Source of the DNA: Phenylobacterium sp.
Lineage (GTDB): Bacteria; Pseudomonadota; Alphaproteobacteria; Caulobacterales; Caulobacteraceae
Length of the DNA: 64,000 nt
Assembly: GCA_017991675.1 (NCBI GenBank)
Contig: JAGOQB010000006.1
Coordinates: forward strand, 1 to 64,000
Reading direction: 5' to 3'
Shown: piece after piece, positions 31,905 through 41,205 of the stretch
Layout: every line of letters starts with the position of its first letter
Numbering within the stretch: position 1 is the first letter of the stretch
Made by a program: the position numbers and the translations under genes
The notes under the pieces: generated by a model
Told to the model about the DNA's origin: nothing
Database searches by the model: none
What the model saw: the letters and a program-made list of their open reading frames with translations, nothing else

Positions 31905-34058
31905 ATGTCGATCCGCACCGTCGCCCTCGCCGCCGTCTGCGCGTTCGTCCTGCTGGGCGCCGGGCCCGCCGCCGCCGTCTCGCTGACCCCGCTGCCGCAG
32001 TCGGTGACCGAGCACGAGGGCGTCCTGCCGGTCGCCGGCCGCTTCGTCGTCACCTGGACCGGCTGCCGCGAGCCGATGCTGGATCGCGCCGCCGAACGCT
32101 TCCAGTTCGACCTTAACCGCCTGACCGGCGTCGAGACCTTCGCCGCCGGCGGCCCCGCCCTTGAGATCACCTGCGCCGCCGCCGATCCCGGCGCTCTCAC
32201 GCTCAAGGCGCGCGAAGCCTATCGCCTGCAGGTCTCGCCGCGGGGCGTGGCGCTGCAGGCCGACGGTCCGGTCGGCGTGCTGCGCGGCCTGGCCACCCTG
32301 CGCCAACTGCTCGAGACCGGTCCCGGCGGCGCGGCCTCCCTGCCCCTGGTCGCCATCGACGACGCGCCGCGCTTCCCTTGGCGCGGGGTGATGATCGACA
32401 CCGCCCGCCACTTCATGAGCGTCGACACCATCAAGCGCCAGATCGACGCCATGGAGCAGGTCAAGCTCAACGTCCTGCACCTGCACCTCAGCGACAACGA
32501 GGCCTTCCGCGTCGAGAGCCGCCGCTTCCCGCGCCTGCACGAGGTCGCCGGCCACGGCCAGTACTACACGCAAGGCCAAATCCGCGAGTTGGTCGCCTAC
32601 GCCGCCGACCGCGGCGTGCGGGTGGTGCCCGAATTCGACGTCCCCGGCCACGCGCGGGCCATGACGCTCGCCTACCCGCAGCTCGCCTCCAACCCGGCCG
32701 GCGCCCCCGCCGCCGGTCTCCAGGTGCTGAACCCGGCCTCCGAAGAGACCTACCGCTTCGTCGAGCGGCTGTTCGACGAGATGGCCGGCCTGTTCCCCGA
32801 CGCCTATTTCCACATCGGCGGCGACGAGGTTCCTGACGACGCCTGGGCCGGCGACCCGCAGGTCGAGGCGCTGATGAAGGCCGAGGGCCTTAAGACCAAG
32901 GCCGATGTCGAGGCCCGCTTCCACCGCCGCGTCCACCAGACCCTGACCCGCCGCGGCAAGATCGTGGTCGGCTGGGAGGAGGTCATCGACACCGGCGCCC
33001 TGCCGCGCGACGTCGTCGTCCACGCCTGGCGCACCTCCAACGCCACCGCCCGCGCCACCGCGCTCGGCCACAAGACCATCGTCTCGGCCGGCTACTATCT
33101 CGACCTGCTGAACACCGCGGCCTTCTCCTACCGCCTCGACCCGCTCGACACCGCCGCCGCCGGCATGCCGCCCAAGGACGCCGAGGCCGCCCGCAAGCTG
33201 CACCCGCTGGTCGCCCGCTTCGTTACCGACGGCGTCATCGTCCAGCCGATGGCCCCGCTGAGCCCCGAGCAGGAGGCCCTGGTGCTCGGCGGCGAGGCGC
33301 CGGTCTGGGCCGAGCTGGTCACCGACGAGATCCTCGACTCGCGCCTCTGGCCGCGCGCCGCGGCCCTGGCCGAACGCTTCTGGTCCCCGCGCGAGGTGCG
33401 CGACGAAGGCGACATGTACGCCCGCCTCGCCGTCCAGCAGGACCGCCTGCGCCGCCTCGGCCTGCAGGACCAGGCGACCCGCGCCCGCATGGCCTCGCGC
33501 CTGGCGCCCGGCGCCTCCGAGCCGCTGCTGGTCCTGCTCGACCTCGTCGGCCCGGCCCGCAACATGGCCCACGACCAGCGCGTCCCGGCCCTGCTGCGCG
33601 GTGAGAAGTTCGTCCAGAATTTCAACGGCCTGGCCGACGCAGCTCCCGTCGACAGCCTGGTCGCCCGCGCCTTCGTGGCCCGCGCCGAACGCGTCGCCGC
33701 CGGGGACGCCGAGGGTCGCGCCGCGCTCCGCGGCGACTTCGAAGTCTGGGCCGCCAACCACCGCCGCGTCACGGCCCTCGCCGCCGATCACCCGGCCATG
33801 CGGGACGCCCTGCCCGTCTCCGCCGACCTCGCCGAGATGGCCGCCGTCGGCCTGGCTGCCCTCGACGCGCTGGAGGCCGGCAAGCCGCTCCCCCCCGACC
33901 TCGCCGCCCGCGCCAAGACCGTCCTCGATCGCGCCGACGCCTTCGAGGCCGCCTCCGCGCGCCCGATCTTCTCGTTCTTCGGCCAGCGCCCGCCCGCCGA
34001 CCTGATCATCATGGTCACCCCGGGCGTGCGCCGCCTGGTCGAGGCCGCGCAGCCCTAG
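31905..34058 (+). CDS. Beta-N-acetylhexosaminidase, GH20
   Basis: The 717-residue secreted enzyme has a signal peptide (cleavage near AAA-VSL) and an N-terminal GH20b-type domain (about 25-150). The GH20 catalytic barrel follows: PRFPWRGVMIDTARHFMSV, LNVLHLHLSDNEAFRVES, VPEFDVPGHARA, and FHIGGDEVPDDAW with the catalytic Asp307-Glu308 pair. A C-terminal helical region follows. It removes terminal GlcNAc/GalNAc from glycans by substrate-assisted catalysis. The start at 31905 is preceded by CAGAGG. It lies 134 bases after the TonB receptor and is probably co-transcribed. Confidence 0.92.
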   Translation: MSIRTVALAAVCAFVLLGAGPAAAVSLTPLPQSVTEHEGVLPVAGRFVVTWTGCREPMLDRAAERFQFDLNRLTGVETFAAGGPALEITCAAADPGALTLKAREAYRLQVSPRGVALQADGPVGVLRGLATLRQLLETGPGGAASLPLVAIDDAPRFPWRGVMIDTARHFMSVDTIKRQIDAMEQVKLNVLHLHLSDNEAFRVESRRFPRLHEVAGHGQYYTQGQIRELVAYAADRGVRVVPEFDVPGHARAMTLAYPQLASNPAGAPAAGLQVLNPASEETYRFVERLFDEMAGLFPDAYFHIGGDEVPDDAWAGDPQVEALMKAEGLKTKADVEARFHRRVHQTLTRRGKIVVGWEEVIDTGALPRDVVVHAWRTSNATARATALGHKTIVSAGYYLDLLNTAAFSYRLDPLDTAAAGMPPKDAEAARKLHPLVARFVTDGVIVQPMAPLSPEQEALVLGGEAPVWAELVTDEILDSRLWPRAAALAERFWSPREVRDEGDMYARLAVQQDRLRRLGLQDQATRARMASRLAPGASEPLLVLLDLVGPARNMAHDQRVPALLRGEKFVQNFNGLADAAPVDSLVARAFVARAERVAAGDAEGRAALRGDFEVWAANHRRVTALAADHPAMRDALPVSADLAEMAAVGLAALDALEAGKPLPPDLAARAKTVLDRADAFEAASARPIFSFFGQRPPADLIIMVTPGVRRLVEAAQP

Positions 34059-34166
34059 CCTCATCGGGGCGGCCCAGGAGATTTGCCGCCCCGGCCCTAG
34101 GGTTTGTCCCGATGGGCGCGCCCCGCGCCCTCTTTCAGGGTCGTTCCTCCAAAGGGAGGTTCGGCC

Positions 34167-35684
34167 ATGTCACGCAAGCAACCCAACATCCTCGTCATCT
34201 GGGGCGACGACATCGGTTGGCAGAACGTCAGCGCCTACGGATTGGGGACGATGGGCTACATGACGCCCAACATCGACCGCATCGGCCTGGAGGGGATCAG
34301 GTTCACCGATCACTACGGCCAGCCTTCGTGCACCGCGGGCCGGGCCGCCTTCATCACCGGCCAGTACCCGATCCGCTCGGGCATGACGACCGTCGGCCAG
34401 CCGGGCGACCCGCTCGGCCTGCAGCCCGCCTCCCCCTGCCTGGCTGAGGTCATGAAGGCGGCAGGATACGCCACCGGGCATTTCGGCAAGAGCCATCTGG
34501 GCGACCGCAACGAACATCTGCCGACCAACCACGGCTTCGACGAGTTCTTCGGCAACCTCTACCACCTCAACGTTTCCGAGGAGAACCAGCAGCGGGACTA
34601 CCAGAACTTCGCGAAGGCCTATGCCGGCAGCCTCGAAGCCTACGACCGCAAGTTCGGCGCGCGCGGCGTCATCCATAGCTGGGCCACCGACAAGGACGAC
34701 CCCACCGTCGATCCGCGCTTCGGCAAGGTGGGCAAGCAGAAGATCGAGGACACCGGCCCGCTCCACCAGGAGCGGATGCACGATGTCGACAACGCCGAGT
34801 TCACCCCGGCGGCGCTGGATTTCATCAAGCGCGCCAACGCCGACGGCAAGCCGTTCTTCGTCTGGCTGAACACCAGCCGGATGCACCTCTACACCCGCCT
34901 GAACGACAAGTGGCGCTACGCCGCCGAGCAGTACACGTCCGAGGCCGACCTGCACGGCTCGGGCATGATGCAGCACGACCATGACATCGGCGTGGTGCTC
35001 GACTTCCTCAAGGAACAGGGACTCGAGGAGGACACCATCGTTTGGTACTCGACCGACAACGGCCCGGAGCACTCCTCATGGCCGCACGGCGCGACGACGC
35101 CATGGCGCGGCGAGAAGATGACCACCTATGAAGGCGGCGTCCGCGTGATCTCGATGCTCCGCTGGCCGGGGGTCGTAAAGCCAGGGCAGCTGCTGAACGG
35201 CATTCAGGCGCACCAGGACATGTTCACCACCCTGGCCGCCGCCGCCGGCGTTCCCGACGTGTCCGAGCGGCTGATGGCTGAAAAGAAACAGTACATCGAT
35301 GGCGTGAACAATCTCGACTACTGGACCGGCCGCTCGCCGAAGTCCGAGCGGGACCACCTGTTCCACTACTACGAATCCAAACTGACCGCGGTGCGAATGG
35401 GACCGTGGAAGTGGCACTTCTCGACCATCGAGGACTACTACGGCGACATCAACGGCCGCAGCAAACCCATGGTGTTCAACATCCGCATGGATCCGTTCGA
35501 GAGCTACGACACAAGCGACTCCTACGGTCACCTGCTGCAGAAGGTCTCCTGGCTCGTCTCCCCGATGGGCGAATTGATGCAAAAGCACCTGCAGACCCTG
35601 GCCCAGTATCCGCCGGTCCAGGGCGGCAAGTCCTTCGACATGTCGAACGTCGTCGAACAATTCATGAGCCACGGCCGAGATTAG
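34167..35684 (+). CDS. Cysteine-type arylsulfatase
   Basis: The 505-residue type I sulfatase (alkaline-phosphatase fold) opens [19 protein letters not shown] with the metal-binding Asp pair. The maturation motif C55-T-A-G-R79-type CxAxR ([13 protein letters not shown]) has its Cys as the residue oxidised to formylglycine; further conserved elements are [23 protein letters not shown] and [16 protein letters not shown]. There is no signal peptide, so it is cytoplasmic unless exported otherwise. It needs the FGE encoded at 4933-5886 or another maturase. AAGGGAGG before the ATG at 34167 fixes the start. It follows GH20, suggesting a sulfated amino-sugar substrate. Confidence 0.9.
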   Translation: MSRKQPNILVIWGDDIGWQNVSAYGLGTMGYMTPNIDRIGLEGIRFTDHYGQPSCTAGRAAFITGQYPIRSGMTTVGQPGDPLGLQPASPCLAEVMKAAGYATGHFGKSHLGDRNEHLPTNHGFDEFFGNLYHLNVSEENQQRDYQNFAKAYAGSLEAYDRKFGARGVIHSWATDKDDPTVDPRFGKVGKQKIEDTGPLHQERMHDVDNAEFTPAALDFIKRANADGKPFFVWLNTSRMHLYTRLNDKWRYAAEQYTSEADLHGSGMMQHDHDIGVVLDFLKEQGLEEDTIVWYSTDNGPEHSSWPHGATTPWRGEKMTTYEGGVRVISMLRWPGVVKPGQLLNGIQAHQDMFTTLAAAAGVPDVSERLMAEKKQYIDGVNNLDYWTGRSPKSERDHLFHYYESKLTAVRMGPWKWHFSTIEDYYGDINGRSKPMVFNIRMDPFESYDTSDSYGHLLQKVSWLVSPMGELMQKHLQTLAQYPPVQGGKSFDMSNVVEQFMSHGRD

Positions 35685-35862
35685 TTCCGCGCTTCGTGGC
35701 CCGCGCCGAACGCCCCGCCGCCAGCGACGCCGCCGCAGAACACCCGCGACGGTTGAATGTGTTTCTCGATCCGGGACAACGTGCCATATCGGCGGTACGC
35801 GAATCCCTGGAGCTCGCCGGCGCGCCCGCGCCGCGCGGCTCCGCGGCGCACTGGGGGACCAC

Positions 35863-36513
35863 ATGCAGCTTTCCACGACCTTGAAGGCCCTGGCCGCCGC
35901 GGCGGCGCTCGGGCTCGGCGCACTCACGGCCGCCCCCGCGTCGGCGGCCACGCCCGGCATCGTCCTCGACGACAACTTCGCCACCACGACCGGGGGCGAC
36001 TGGACGATGGGTTGGTCCTTCCGGGCCGACACCTCGCAACAGCTGCTCGGCCTGGGCGCCTTCGACTACCAGGAGGACGGCCTCTACTTGGACCACGAGG
36101 TCGGCATCTGGGACGCCAGCGGCGCCTTGCTCGCCTCGGTCGTCGTCACCAGCGCCGATCCGCTGATCAGCGGCTACCGGTTCGCCTCGATCGCGCCCCT
36201 CACCCTCAAGGCCGGTTCGACCTACGTCGTGGGCGCAGCGGACTACGGAAACGCCCGCGACCCGATCCCGGTCGTTGGAACCATGACCATCGCGCCGGGC
36301 GTCACCTACCTGGAGTCCAGGTACTTCCGGGGAACGGGCCTGCACCTCCCCGAACGCGTCCTGACCCGGAGCCAACCCGCCGCCAACATCCTGCTGGCCA
36401 GCGCCGTCCCCGAGCCGGCGACCTGGGCGATGATGATCGTCGGCTTCGGGGCGGCCGGCGCCATGGTGCGCGCGACGCGCCGGCGCCAAGCGGCGACCGC
36501 CGCCAGCGCCTAG
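35863..36513 (+). CDS. PEPxxWA-CTERM sorting-domain protein with DUF4082-like domain
   Basis: The 216-residue secreted protein has a signal peptide (cleavage near ASA-ATP). A DUF4082-like beta domain follows (GWSFRADTSQQLLGLGAFDYQEDGL, HEVGIWDASGALLAS, GSTYVVGAADYG). The C-terminus has the sorting signal PEPATWAMMIVGFGAAGAMV plus a basic tail, typical of the PEP-CTERM/exosortase system of Caulobacterales. It should be anchored then released at the envelope. It converges on, and overlaps by four bases, the kinase-like gene. Confidence 0.85.
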   Translation: MQLSTTLKALAAAAALGLGALTAAPASAATPGIVLDDNFATTTGGDWTMGWSFRADTSQQLLGLGAFDYQEDGLYLDHEVGIWDASGALLASVVVTSADPLISGYRFASIAPLTLKAGSTYVVGAADYGNARDPIPVVGTMTIAPGVTYLESRYFRGTGLHLPERVLTRSQPAANILLASAVPEPATWAMMIVGFGAAGAMVRATRRRQAATAASA

Positions 36514-37091
36514 GCGCCGACCGACGACAGGCGGGACTTGAGCTCCGCCTCGATCCGCGCGGCGGTCTCCGCCGCGCCGAGCCCGCTGGTATCCAGGTCG
36601 AGGATCCAGTCGTGGTGGATCGGGAACGGGTCGAGGCCGGCCAGCGCCCCGGCCTGCCCGGCGTCCGTGGTCTTGAACCGGCCGCGCCGCTCCTCGCTGG
36701 AGATCCGCTCGCGCAGCTGCGCTTCGCCGCACGTCAGCCGAACCGCCAGCAGGCTGGCGCCCCGGCGCTCGGCGGCCGCGAGGATCCGTCCGGCGATGAT
36801 CCAGTCCAGGGGATGGCCGCCGGCGTCCGACACCGCATGGGTGAAGACATAGTTGCGCCCGGCCGGCCCGAACCGCGCGACGCTCTCCAGCACCGCGGCC
36901 AGCACGTCGTCGGTCCGGTCCCACACCCCGGCCGGCAGCACGCGCCCGTCCGGCTCGACCACCTCCAGGATCGGATTGCTCCAGTAGTGGTTGTCCAGCA
37001 GCTTGGCTGAGAGCTGCGCGGCGACCAGCTTGCCGACCGTGTACTTGCCGACCCCGGGCGGCCCGACGAGATAGACCATCACGTTCTGCAT
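36510..37091 (-). CDS. P-loop AAA/kinase-like protein
   Basis: This 193-residue cytoplasmic protein has a Walker A motif near the N-terminus (VYLVGPPGVGKYTVGKLVA, residues 7-25), an internal PIHHDWILDLDTSGLGAAETA segment and many charged helices. It resembles small shikimate-kinase/gluconate-kinase-like P-loop proteins (AAA_33 type), with no clear substrate signature. It could be a small-molecule or antibiotic kinase. The gene stands alone. Confidence 0.7.
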   Translation of the reverse strand: MQNVMVYLVGPPGVGKYTVGKLVAAQLSAKLLDNHYWSNPILEVVEPDGRVLPAGVWDRTDDVLAAVLESVARFGPAGRNYVFTHAVSDAGGHPLDWIIAGRILAAAERRGASLLAVRLTCGEAQLRERISSEERRGRFKTTDAGQAGALAGLDPFPIHHDWILDLDTSGLGAAETAARIEAELKSRLSSVGA

Positions 37092-37224
37092 GACGCCCCC
37101 GGGTGCTCACCCTAGGCCGGAACCTTAGGGCTGCTTCGGCGACGCGGTCGAGCGCCGTCCAATATGAGTGGATTGAAGACTCGTTCTGCGCCAGCTTGAC
37201 CACGGAGTTTTCGGGGATGTTGGC

Positions 37225-37464
37225 GTGAATAATTCGGCTGAGCTGTCGACGGGCCTGCTAATGCTGGTTCTGCAGGTCGCCGTGGCTGTTTGGTCGGGGT
37301 TTCATCTCATCCGGAGCTTGCGCACCGGAAAGTCACGCTTCCGGATAGCTGGCAGTCGGGAGAACTCACCAACCACGTATTGGGCGTTGATCGCATTATG
37401 GTCCTGCATACTCCTCGGCGCCGTCACAAGCGCTGGCCAGATCATTCTGTCTGAGTTGACCTGA
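37225..37464 (+). CDS. Small two-helix membrane protein, hypothetical
   Basis: The 79-residue ORF from a GTG start (weak GGGGATG region upstream) has two hydrophobic helices (STGLLMLVLQVAVAVWSGFHLI and TYWALIALWSCILLGAVTSAGQII) joined by a basic loop. Base composition is visibly less GC-rich than the surrounding genes. No family recognised. It could be a genuine small protein or an acquired remnant. Confidence 0.45.
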   Translation: MNNSAELSTGLLMLVLQVAVAVWSGFHLIRSLRTGKSRFRIAGSRENSPTTYWALIALWSCILLGAVTSAGQIILSELT

Positions 37465-37492
37465 AGTCCGCAATCGGTCGGGTGCCGCCATC

Positions 37493-37580
37493 CGCCCCTC
37501 CCTGGTCGTCATGGCCGGGCTTGTCCCGGCCACCCATACGCTCCGCCTTTCAGGAGGCCGCCGTCGCAAGCCCGGCCACG
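37493..37580. repeat. GTCATGGCCGGGCTTGTCCC-type repeat, left copy
   Basis: An approximately 85-base segment containing the arm at 37507-37538, followed by ACGCTCCGCCTTTCAGGA and GGCCGCCGTCGC. Nearly the same segment, in the same orientation, occurs at about 38860-38938. Together the two direct copies bracket the DinB and Imm5-like genes. The reverse arm here (about 37565-37580) is degenerate. Confidence 0.8.
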
Positions 37581-37599
37581 AGCAACGGGTGGAAGGCGC

Positions 37600-38127
37600 T
37601 CACCTAGCCGCGGACGACGCCTGCTCGGCGAAAATCAGCTGAGGCAGGTCCAGCGACTGACATTCAAAACCCATCATCGAGAGCGCGGCGGTGATCTGCC
37701 CCCGGTGATGCGTCGCGTGATTGAAGACATGCAGCAGCGTCGCCGGCATCGGCAACGTGCGCGCCTGCCCGGTCGTCATCGTGAAGCGCAGATCCTCGGC
37801 CAGCGCAGCCTCGCTCAGGCTATCGACAAGCTCGCGCCACCTGGCCGTCGCCGCGATCAGTCGGGACGCCAACTTGGCCCGATCGCTTTCGATTTCGGCG
37901 TCCAACGCGATGCTCCCTGTCGGAACCCCGGCGAACCTCGGATACCAAATCTCGCTGTCCGTCAGCAGCAGATGGTTCAACGTGCCGTGCACCGACTGGA
38001 AGAACAGGCCGCAGGGTCGGCGGTAGGCCTCCTCGGGCATGGGCTCGACGGACGCCAGCAAGCGCTCGGTCGCCCACCCATGATAGCGCGCCATCAGCGC
38101 CAGCTGATCCTTCGCCGAGACGGTCAT
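37600..38127 (-). CDS. DinB-family metal-binding protein
   Basis: The 175-residue four-helix-bundle protein has the DinB histidine pattern: an N-terminal MARYHGWATERLL, the first metal ligand in SVHGTLNHLLLTD, and the C-terminal HVFNHATHHRGQI pair. DinB/YfiT-like proteins are divalent-metal-dependent thiol transferases or hydrolases of varied substrate; the DNA-damage link of the name is not general. The gene is flanked on both sides by repeat copies. Confidence 0.85.
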   Translation of the reverse strand: MTVSAKDQLALMARYHGWATERLLASVEPMPEEAYRRPCGLFFQSVHGTLNHLLLTDSEIWYPRFAGVPTGSIALDAEIESDRAKLASRLIAATARWRELVDSLSEAALAEDLRFTMTTGQARTLPMPATLLHVFNHATHHRGQITAALSMMGFECQSLDLPQLIFAEQASSAAR

Positions 38128-38286
38128 GATCCCCCGCTGACGCCGTCGAGTTCGACGTCCAGTCTAGATGGCGATGGTCAATCTGCAACGGATCGGTGCC
38201 TTGCCCGAGGCACGACTACCCTCTCAACGTCGGCAAGAGGTCTCGAAAGCGGACGCGCGCGAAATCGCGCGTATATTGTTGCCGGC

Positions 38287-38826
38287 ATGGCCGACGTCCT
38301 CCGCAGTATCGATCTCAGCGACAGGGAGCTCCGAGAGGTCACGCGGTACGCCGCGGCTTGTGCACGGCCGGCTTTGGCGATCTTCGAGCATGCCCGCCCG
38401 CGCGACGAGCGGCCGCGAACCGCAATAGCTGCAGCGGACGATTTCGCGGAGGGCGCAAAGCGGAGCAAGGCGCTCCGAGATAGCGCGTGGGCGGCGCAGC
38501 GGGCCGCGTGCGAAGTTCGCGAGATTGGACTTCGCGCCGCCGACAATGCGGCGCTCGCCGCTCTCGCAGCAGCGGGCGCAGCGTTCCTGCACCCGCTGTC
38601 GAAGGCAACTCAGGTTAAGCACATTCTCGGGGCAGCCGCGTACGCGGCGCGGGCTTTCGAACTCTTGGCCGATGGCAATGTGGCTGTCGGGACGGGCTAT
38701 GTCAGGCAAACCGAATCGATCACGCCGCCTATCGTTAGGGATGTGCTGAGGCGCTATCCCAACGCTCCCTCCGGCGGCGCACGTGTCGGAGAGCTAGTCC
38801 GTCAACTAGATTTCTTGCTCAGGTAA
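38287..38826 (+). CDS. Putative immunity protein (Imm5-like)
   Basis: The 179-residue helical protein opens LSDRELREVTRYAAACARPALAIFEHARPRDERPRTAIAAADDFAEG, the hallmark of Imm5-like putative immunity proteins, with RSKALRDSAWAAQRAACEVREIG following. Such proteins neutralise polymorphic toxins, but no toxin gene is visible nearby, so it is an orphan here. GC content is lower than that of neighbouring genes, suggesting acquisition. The gene lies between two direct repeat copies together with DinB. Confidence 0.7.
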   Translation: MADVLRSIDLSDRELREVTRYAAACARPALAIFEHARPRDERPRTAIAAADDFAEGAKRSKALRDSAWAAQRAACEVREIGLRAADNAALAALAAAGAAFLHPLSKATQVKHILGAAAYAARAFELLADGNVAVGTGYVRQTESITPPIVRDVLRRYPNAPSGGARVGELVRQLDFLLR

Positions 38827-38859
38827 AAGCTCGGCGACTTTCGCAAAGGGTCGGCGGCG

Positions 38860-38996
38860 CCCCTCCTTCCCGATCGTCATGGCCGGGCTTGTCCCGGCCA
38901 CCCATACGCTCCGCGCTTCAGGATCGGCCGCCGTCGCCGAGCGTGCCTGACGCGCCCCCAAGTCTATGGGTGGCCGGGACAAGCCCGGCCATGACG
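38860..38996. repeat. GTCATGGCCGGGCTTGTCCC-type repeat, right copy with perfect inverted arms
   Basis: The left arm 38875-38906 and right arm 38965-38996 are perfect 32-base inverted repeats separated by 58 bases. The part up to about 38938 is a near-identical direct copy of 37493-37568. This dispersed family is unrelated in sequence to the CATCCCGGCGAA-type family at 12.7 and 18.9 kb. It lies eight bases before the convergent amidohydrolase stop. Confidence 0.9.
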
Positions 38997-39004
38997 CTCT
39001 GGGC

Positions 39005-41032
39005 CTACTTCGCCACGCTCACCGGCGGCGGGGCGCTGAACGGCTTGACGTTCAGGTGCTCGTAGATCTCGGCCGGGTAGTAGGCGACGCCGCCGCGCAT
39101 GGTCATGCGAATCTTGCGGATGTTGCCGATGTCGGCGGTCGGGTCGCCCTCGACCAGGAAGAAGTCGGCCAGCTTGCCGCGCTCGATCGAACCCAGCTGG
39201 TGGTCGCGGCCGAAGTACTTTTCACTGTCCAGGGTCGCCAGCCGCAGCGCCTTGCCCGGCGAGATGCCGGCCTTCACATAGACCTCCAGCTCGCGCAGCA
39301 GCGAGAACCCGGTGCCGTCGTCGGTGCCCGGCAGCAGCTGGATGCCGCGGTCGTCGAGCAGCTTCAGGGTCTCCAGCACCTTGGCGAACCCGGCCTGGTA
39401 CTCGGCGTCCTGCGCCGGGCCCGAGATGGTTACGAAGTTGCGCTTACGGTAGCGCTGATAGCCGACCGGCACGTGGTCGATATAGGGCGCGTCGCCCTCC
39501 TGCACCTGGCCCGAGCGCGACAGCATCAGCCGCTCAAGGATCATCGCCGTGGTGTCCAGCGCCACGCCCTTGTCCTTCATCAGGGCCAGCGTCGCCTGCA
39601 CGCGCGGGGCGTTCAGGTCGAGGTCCCCCGCCCGCGCCATGCCGGTCAGCCGCAGCGGCGTGCGGGTGTCCTCCTTGGGGTCGAGGATCCAGCCCAGCAT
39701 CAGCTGGTTGATGTGGGCGATGTCGTTGTAGCCGTCCTTGATCACCCGGTCGGGGCTCGAGAAGGCCGGCACGTGGCCGGTCACGCCCATGCCCAGGCGA
39801 TGCGCCTCGGCGGCGATCGGCGCCACCCAGTCGGGGTTCATCGAGTTGTAGATCTTGATCTGCCAGTAGCCGTGGTCGGCGTACCAGCGCACGTCCTTCA
39901 GCGCCCCCTCCAGGCTGTCGGCGATGAAGCCGTGGCGGGCCGAATAGGGGCTGCGGCCTTCAAGGAAGCCGTTGCGGACGATGCGCGGCCCGGCCAACTT
40001 GCCGGTCTCCAGCCCGTCGATCCAGCCCAGCAGTTCCTCGTTGTAGTTGCCCTGGTCGCGGACCGCGGTGACCCCGGCCGCCAGGTTGAACAGGTTCGAC
40101 TGCAGCGTGGTGTGCGAGTGCATGTCGTGCAGGCCGGGCACCAGCGTGCCGCCCTGCCCGTCGATCACCGTCTCGCCCGCCGGGACGACGCGGCCCGCGT
40201 CCTCCGGCTCGACGCTGGTGATCTGGTCCTTGAACACGGTTACGGTCGAGAGGCCGCCGACCGTCATGGTCTTGGGATCGAACACCTTGACGTTGCGGAT
40301 GCGCACCGGGGTCTCGAAGCGGTGGGCCAGCTTGGCTTGCGCCTCGACCGCCGCCTGCAGATCGACCTCGCGGCTGACCTTCTGCAGCTGCGGGATGGCG
40401 CCTTCCGCCCCCTCGCGGATCACCCCGCCGTCCAGCGTGCCGAACAGCTCGCCCTTCTTGTCGATCAGCACATAGCTCGGCGACAGGTCGATGCCCGACA
40501 GCTCATAGACCGTGACCGGAACCGCAGCCTTGCCCTCGCCCAGGGTCAGCTTCCGCACCTCCTTCAGGCGCATCTCGCCCGACGGCGCCAGCGGCAGGGT
40601 CTTGGTCGGCGACTTCAGCAGCGCCTTCACATAGACGCCCAGCATCCACGGGCTGGCGTCGTTGGCGGCGTAGAGGATCGGCTTGGCGGCCGCGACCTGG
40701 CCCTTGTCGGCCTGGCTGGTCCATTCGGCCTTGCCCGGCGTCCAGGCGAAGCGCTCCTGCACCGGACTGCCGAACAGCGACGAGCCGTCGATCGACCAGC
40801 TCACCGGCACGCCGGCGGCGTCCAGCTCGATCGCCTCCTTGGCCTTGGGCCCGCGGCCGTTGTTGCTGACGGCGTAGTCGACGGCGACCTTGCGGCCCTG
40901 CACGTCGGCGGTCAGGTGGCCGACCTTCTCGCCATTGGCGATGACCACGAAGCTCTGCACCTCGGCGGCGGCCGGACCGGCCAGGCCCGCGGCCAGGCAA
41001 AGGGCGAGAAACGAGACGCGAGTGGGGAACAT
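39005..41032 (-). CDS. Secreted amidohydrolase-superfamily enzyme
   Basis: The 675-residue product has a signal peptide (cleavage near AAA-EVQ). Residues to about 280 are a poorly conserved N-terminal region (SFVVIANGEKVGHL). The amidohydrolase domain follows, with metal motif GLHDMHSHTTLQ, a metal-bridging-lysine region around WQIKIYNSMNP, His in GVTGHVPAF and IAHINQLML, and final Asp in LLPGTDDGTG. Relatives are often annotated as imidazolonepropionase-like or dipeptidase-like. In a peptidase-rich cluster, a periplasmic dipeptidase role is reasonable but unproven. Confidence 0.82.
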   Translation of the reverse strand: MFPTRVSFLALCLAAGLAGPAAAEVQSFVVIANGEKVGHLTADVQGRKVAVDYAVSNNGRGPKAKEAIELDAAGVPVSWSIDGSSLFGSPVQERFAWTPGKAEWTSQADKGQVAAAKPILYAANDASPWMLGVYVKALLKSPTKTLPLAPSGEMRLKEVRKLTLGEGKAAVPVTVYELSGIDLSPSYVLIDKKGELFGTLDGGVIREGAEGAIPQLQKVSREVDLQAAVEAQAKLAHRFETPVRIRNVKVFDPKTMTVGGLSTVTVFKDQITSVEPEDAGRVVPAGETVIDGQGGTLVPGLHDMHSHTTLQSNLFNLAAGVTAVRDQGNYNEELLGWIDGLETGKLAGPRIVRNGFLEGRSPYSARHGFIADSLEGALKDVRWYADHGYWQIKIYNSMNPDWVAPIAAEAHRLGMGVTGHVPAFSSPDRVIKDGYNDIAHINQLMLGWILDPKEDTRTPLRLTGMARAGDLDLNAPRVQATLALMKDKGVALDTTAMILERLMLSRSGQVQEGDAPYIDHVPVGYQRYRKRNFVTISGPAQDAEYQAGFAKVLETLKLLDDRGIQLLPGTDDGTGFSLLRELEVYVKAGISPGKALRLATLDSEKYFGRDHQLGSIERGKLADFFLVEGDPTADIGNIRKIRMTMRGGVAYYPAEIYEHLNVKPFSAPPPVSVAK

Positions 41033-41068
41033 CGGCGGAGACTTTTCTAGGAGATTGAAAATCTTAGA

Positions 41069-41187
41069 TGCTCCCCCTCTGGGGGAGCTCCGGGCCGACC
41101 GGCCCGGTGAGGGGGACTGCGACTCCTGCAGCAAGCCCCCTCCGTCTCGATGCTGCGCATCGATCCACCTCCCCCAGCGGGGGAGGA
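41069..41187. repeat. CTCCCCCTCTGGGGGAG-type intergenic repeat
   Basis: About 120 bases between the leftward amidohydrolase and S10 genes contain CTCCCCCTCTGGGGGAGCTC, a GGGCCGACCGGCCC palindrome, GGTGAGGGGGACTG, a CGATGCTGCGCATCG palindrome and the closing CCTCCCCCAGCGGGGGAGG. It is a composite palindromic repeat of a type widespread in alphaproteobacteria. It is the only occurrence in this window. Confidence 0.75.
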
Positions 41188-41205
41188 ACTGACGCCCCGC
41201 CGCCC

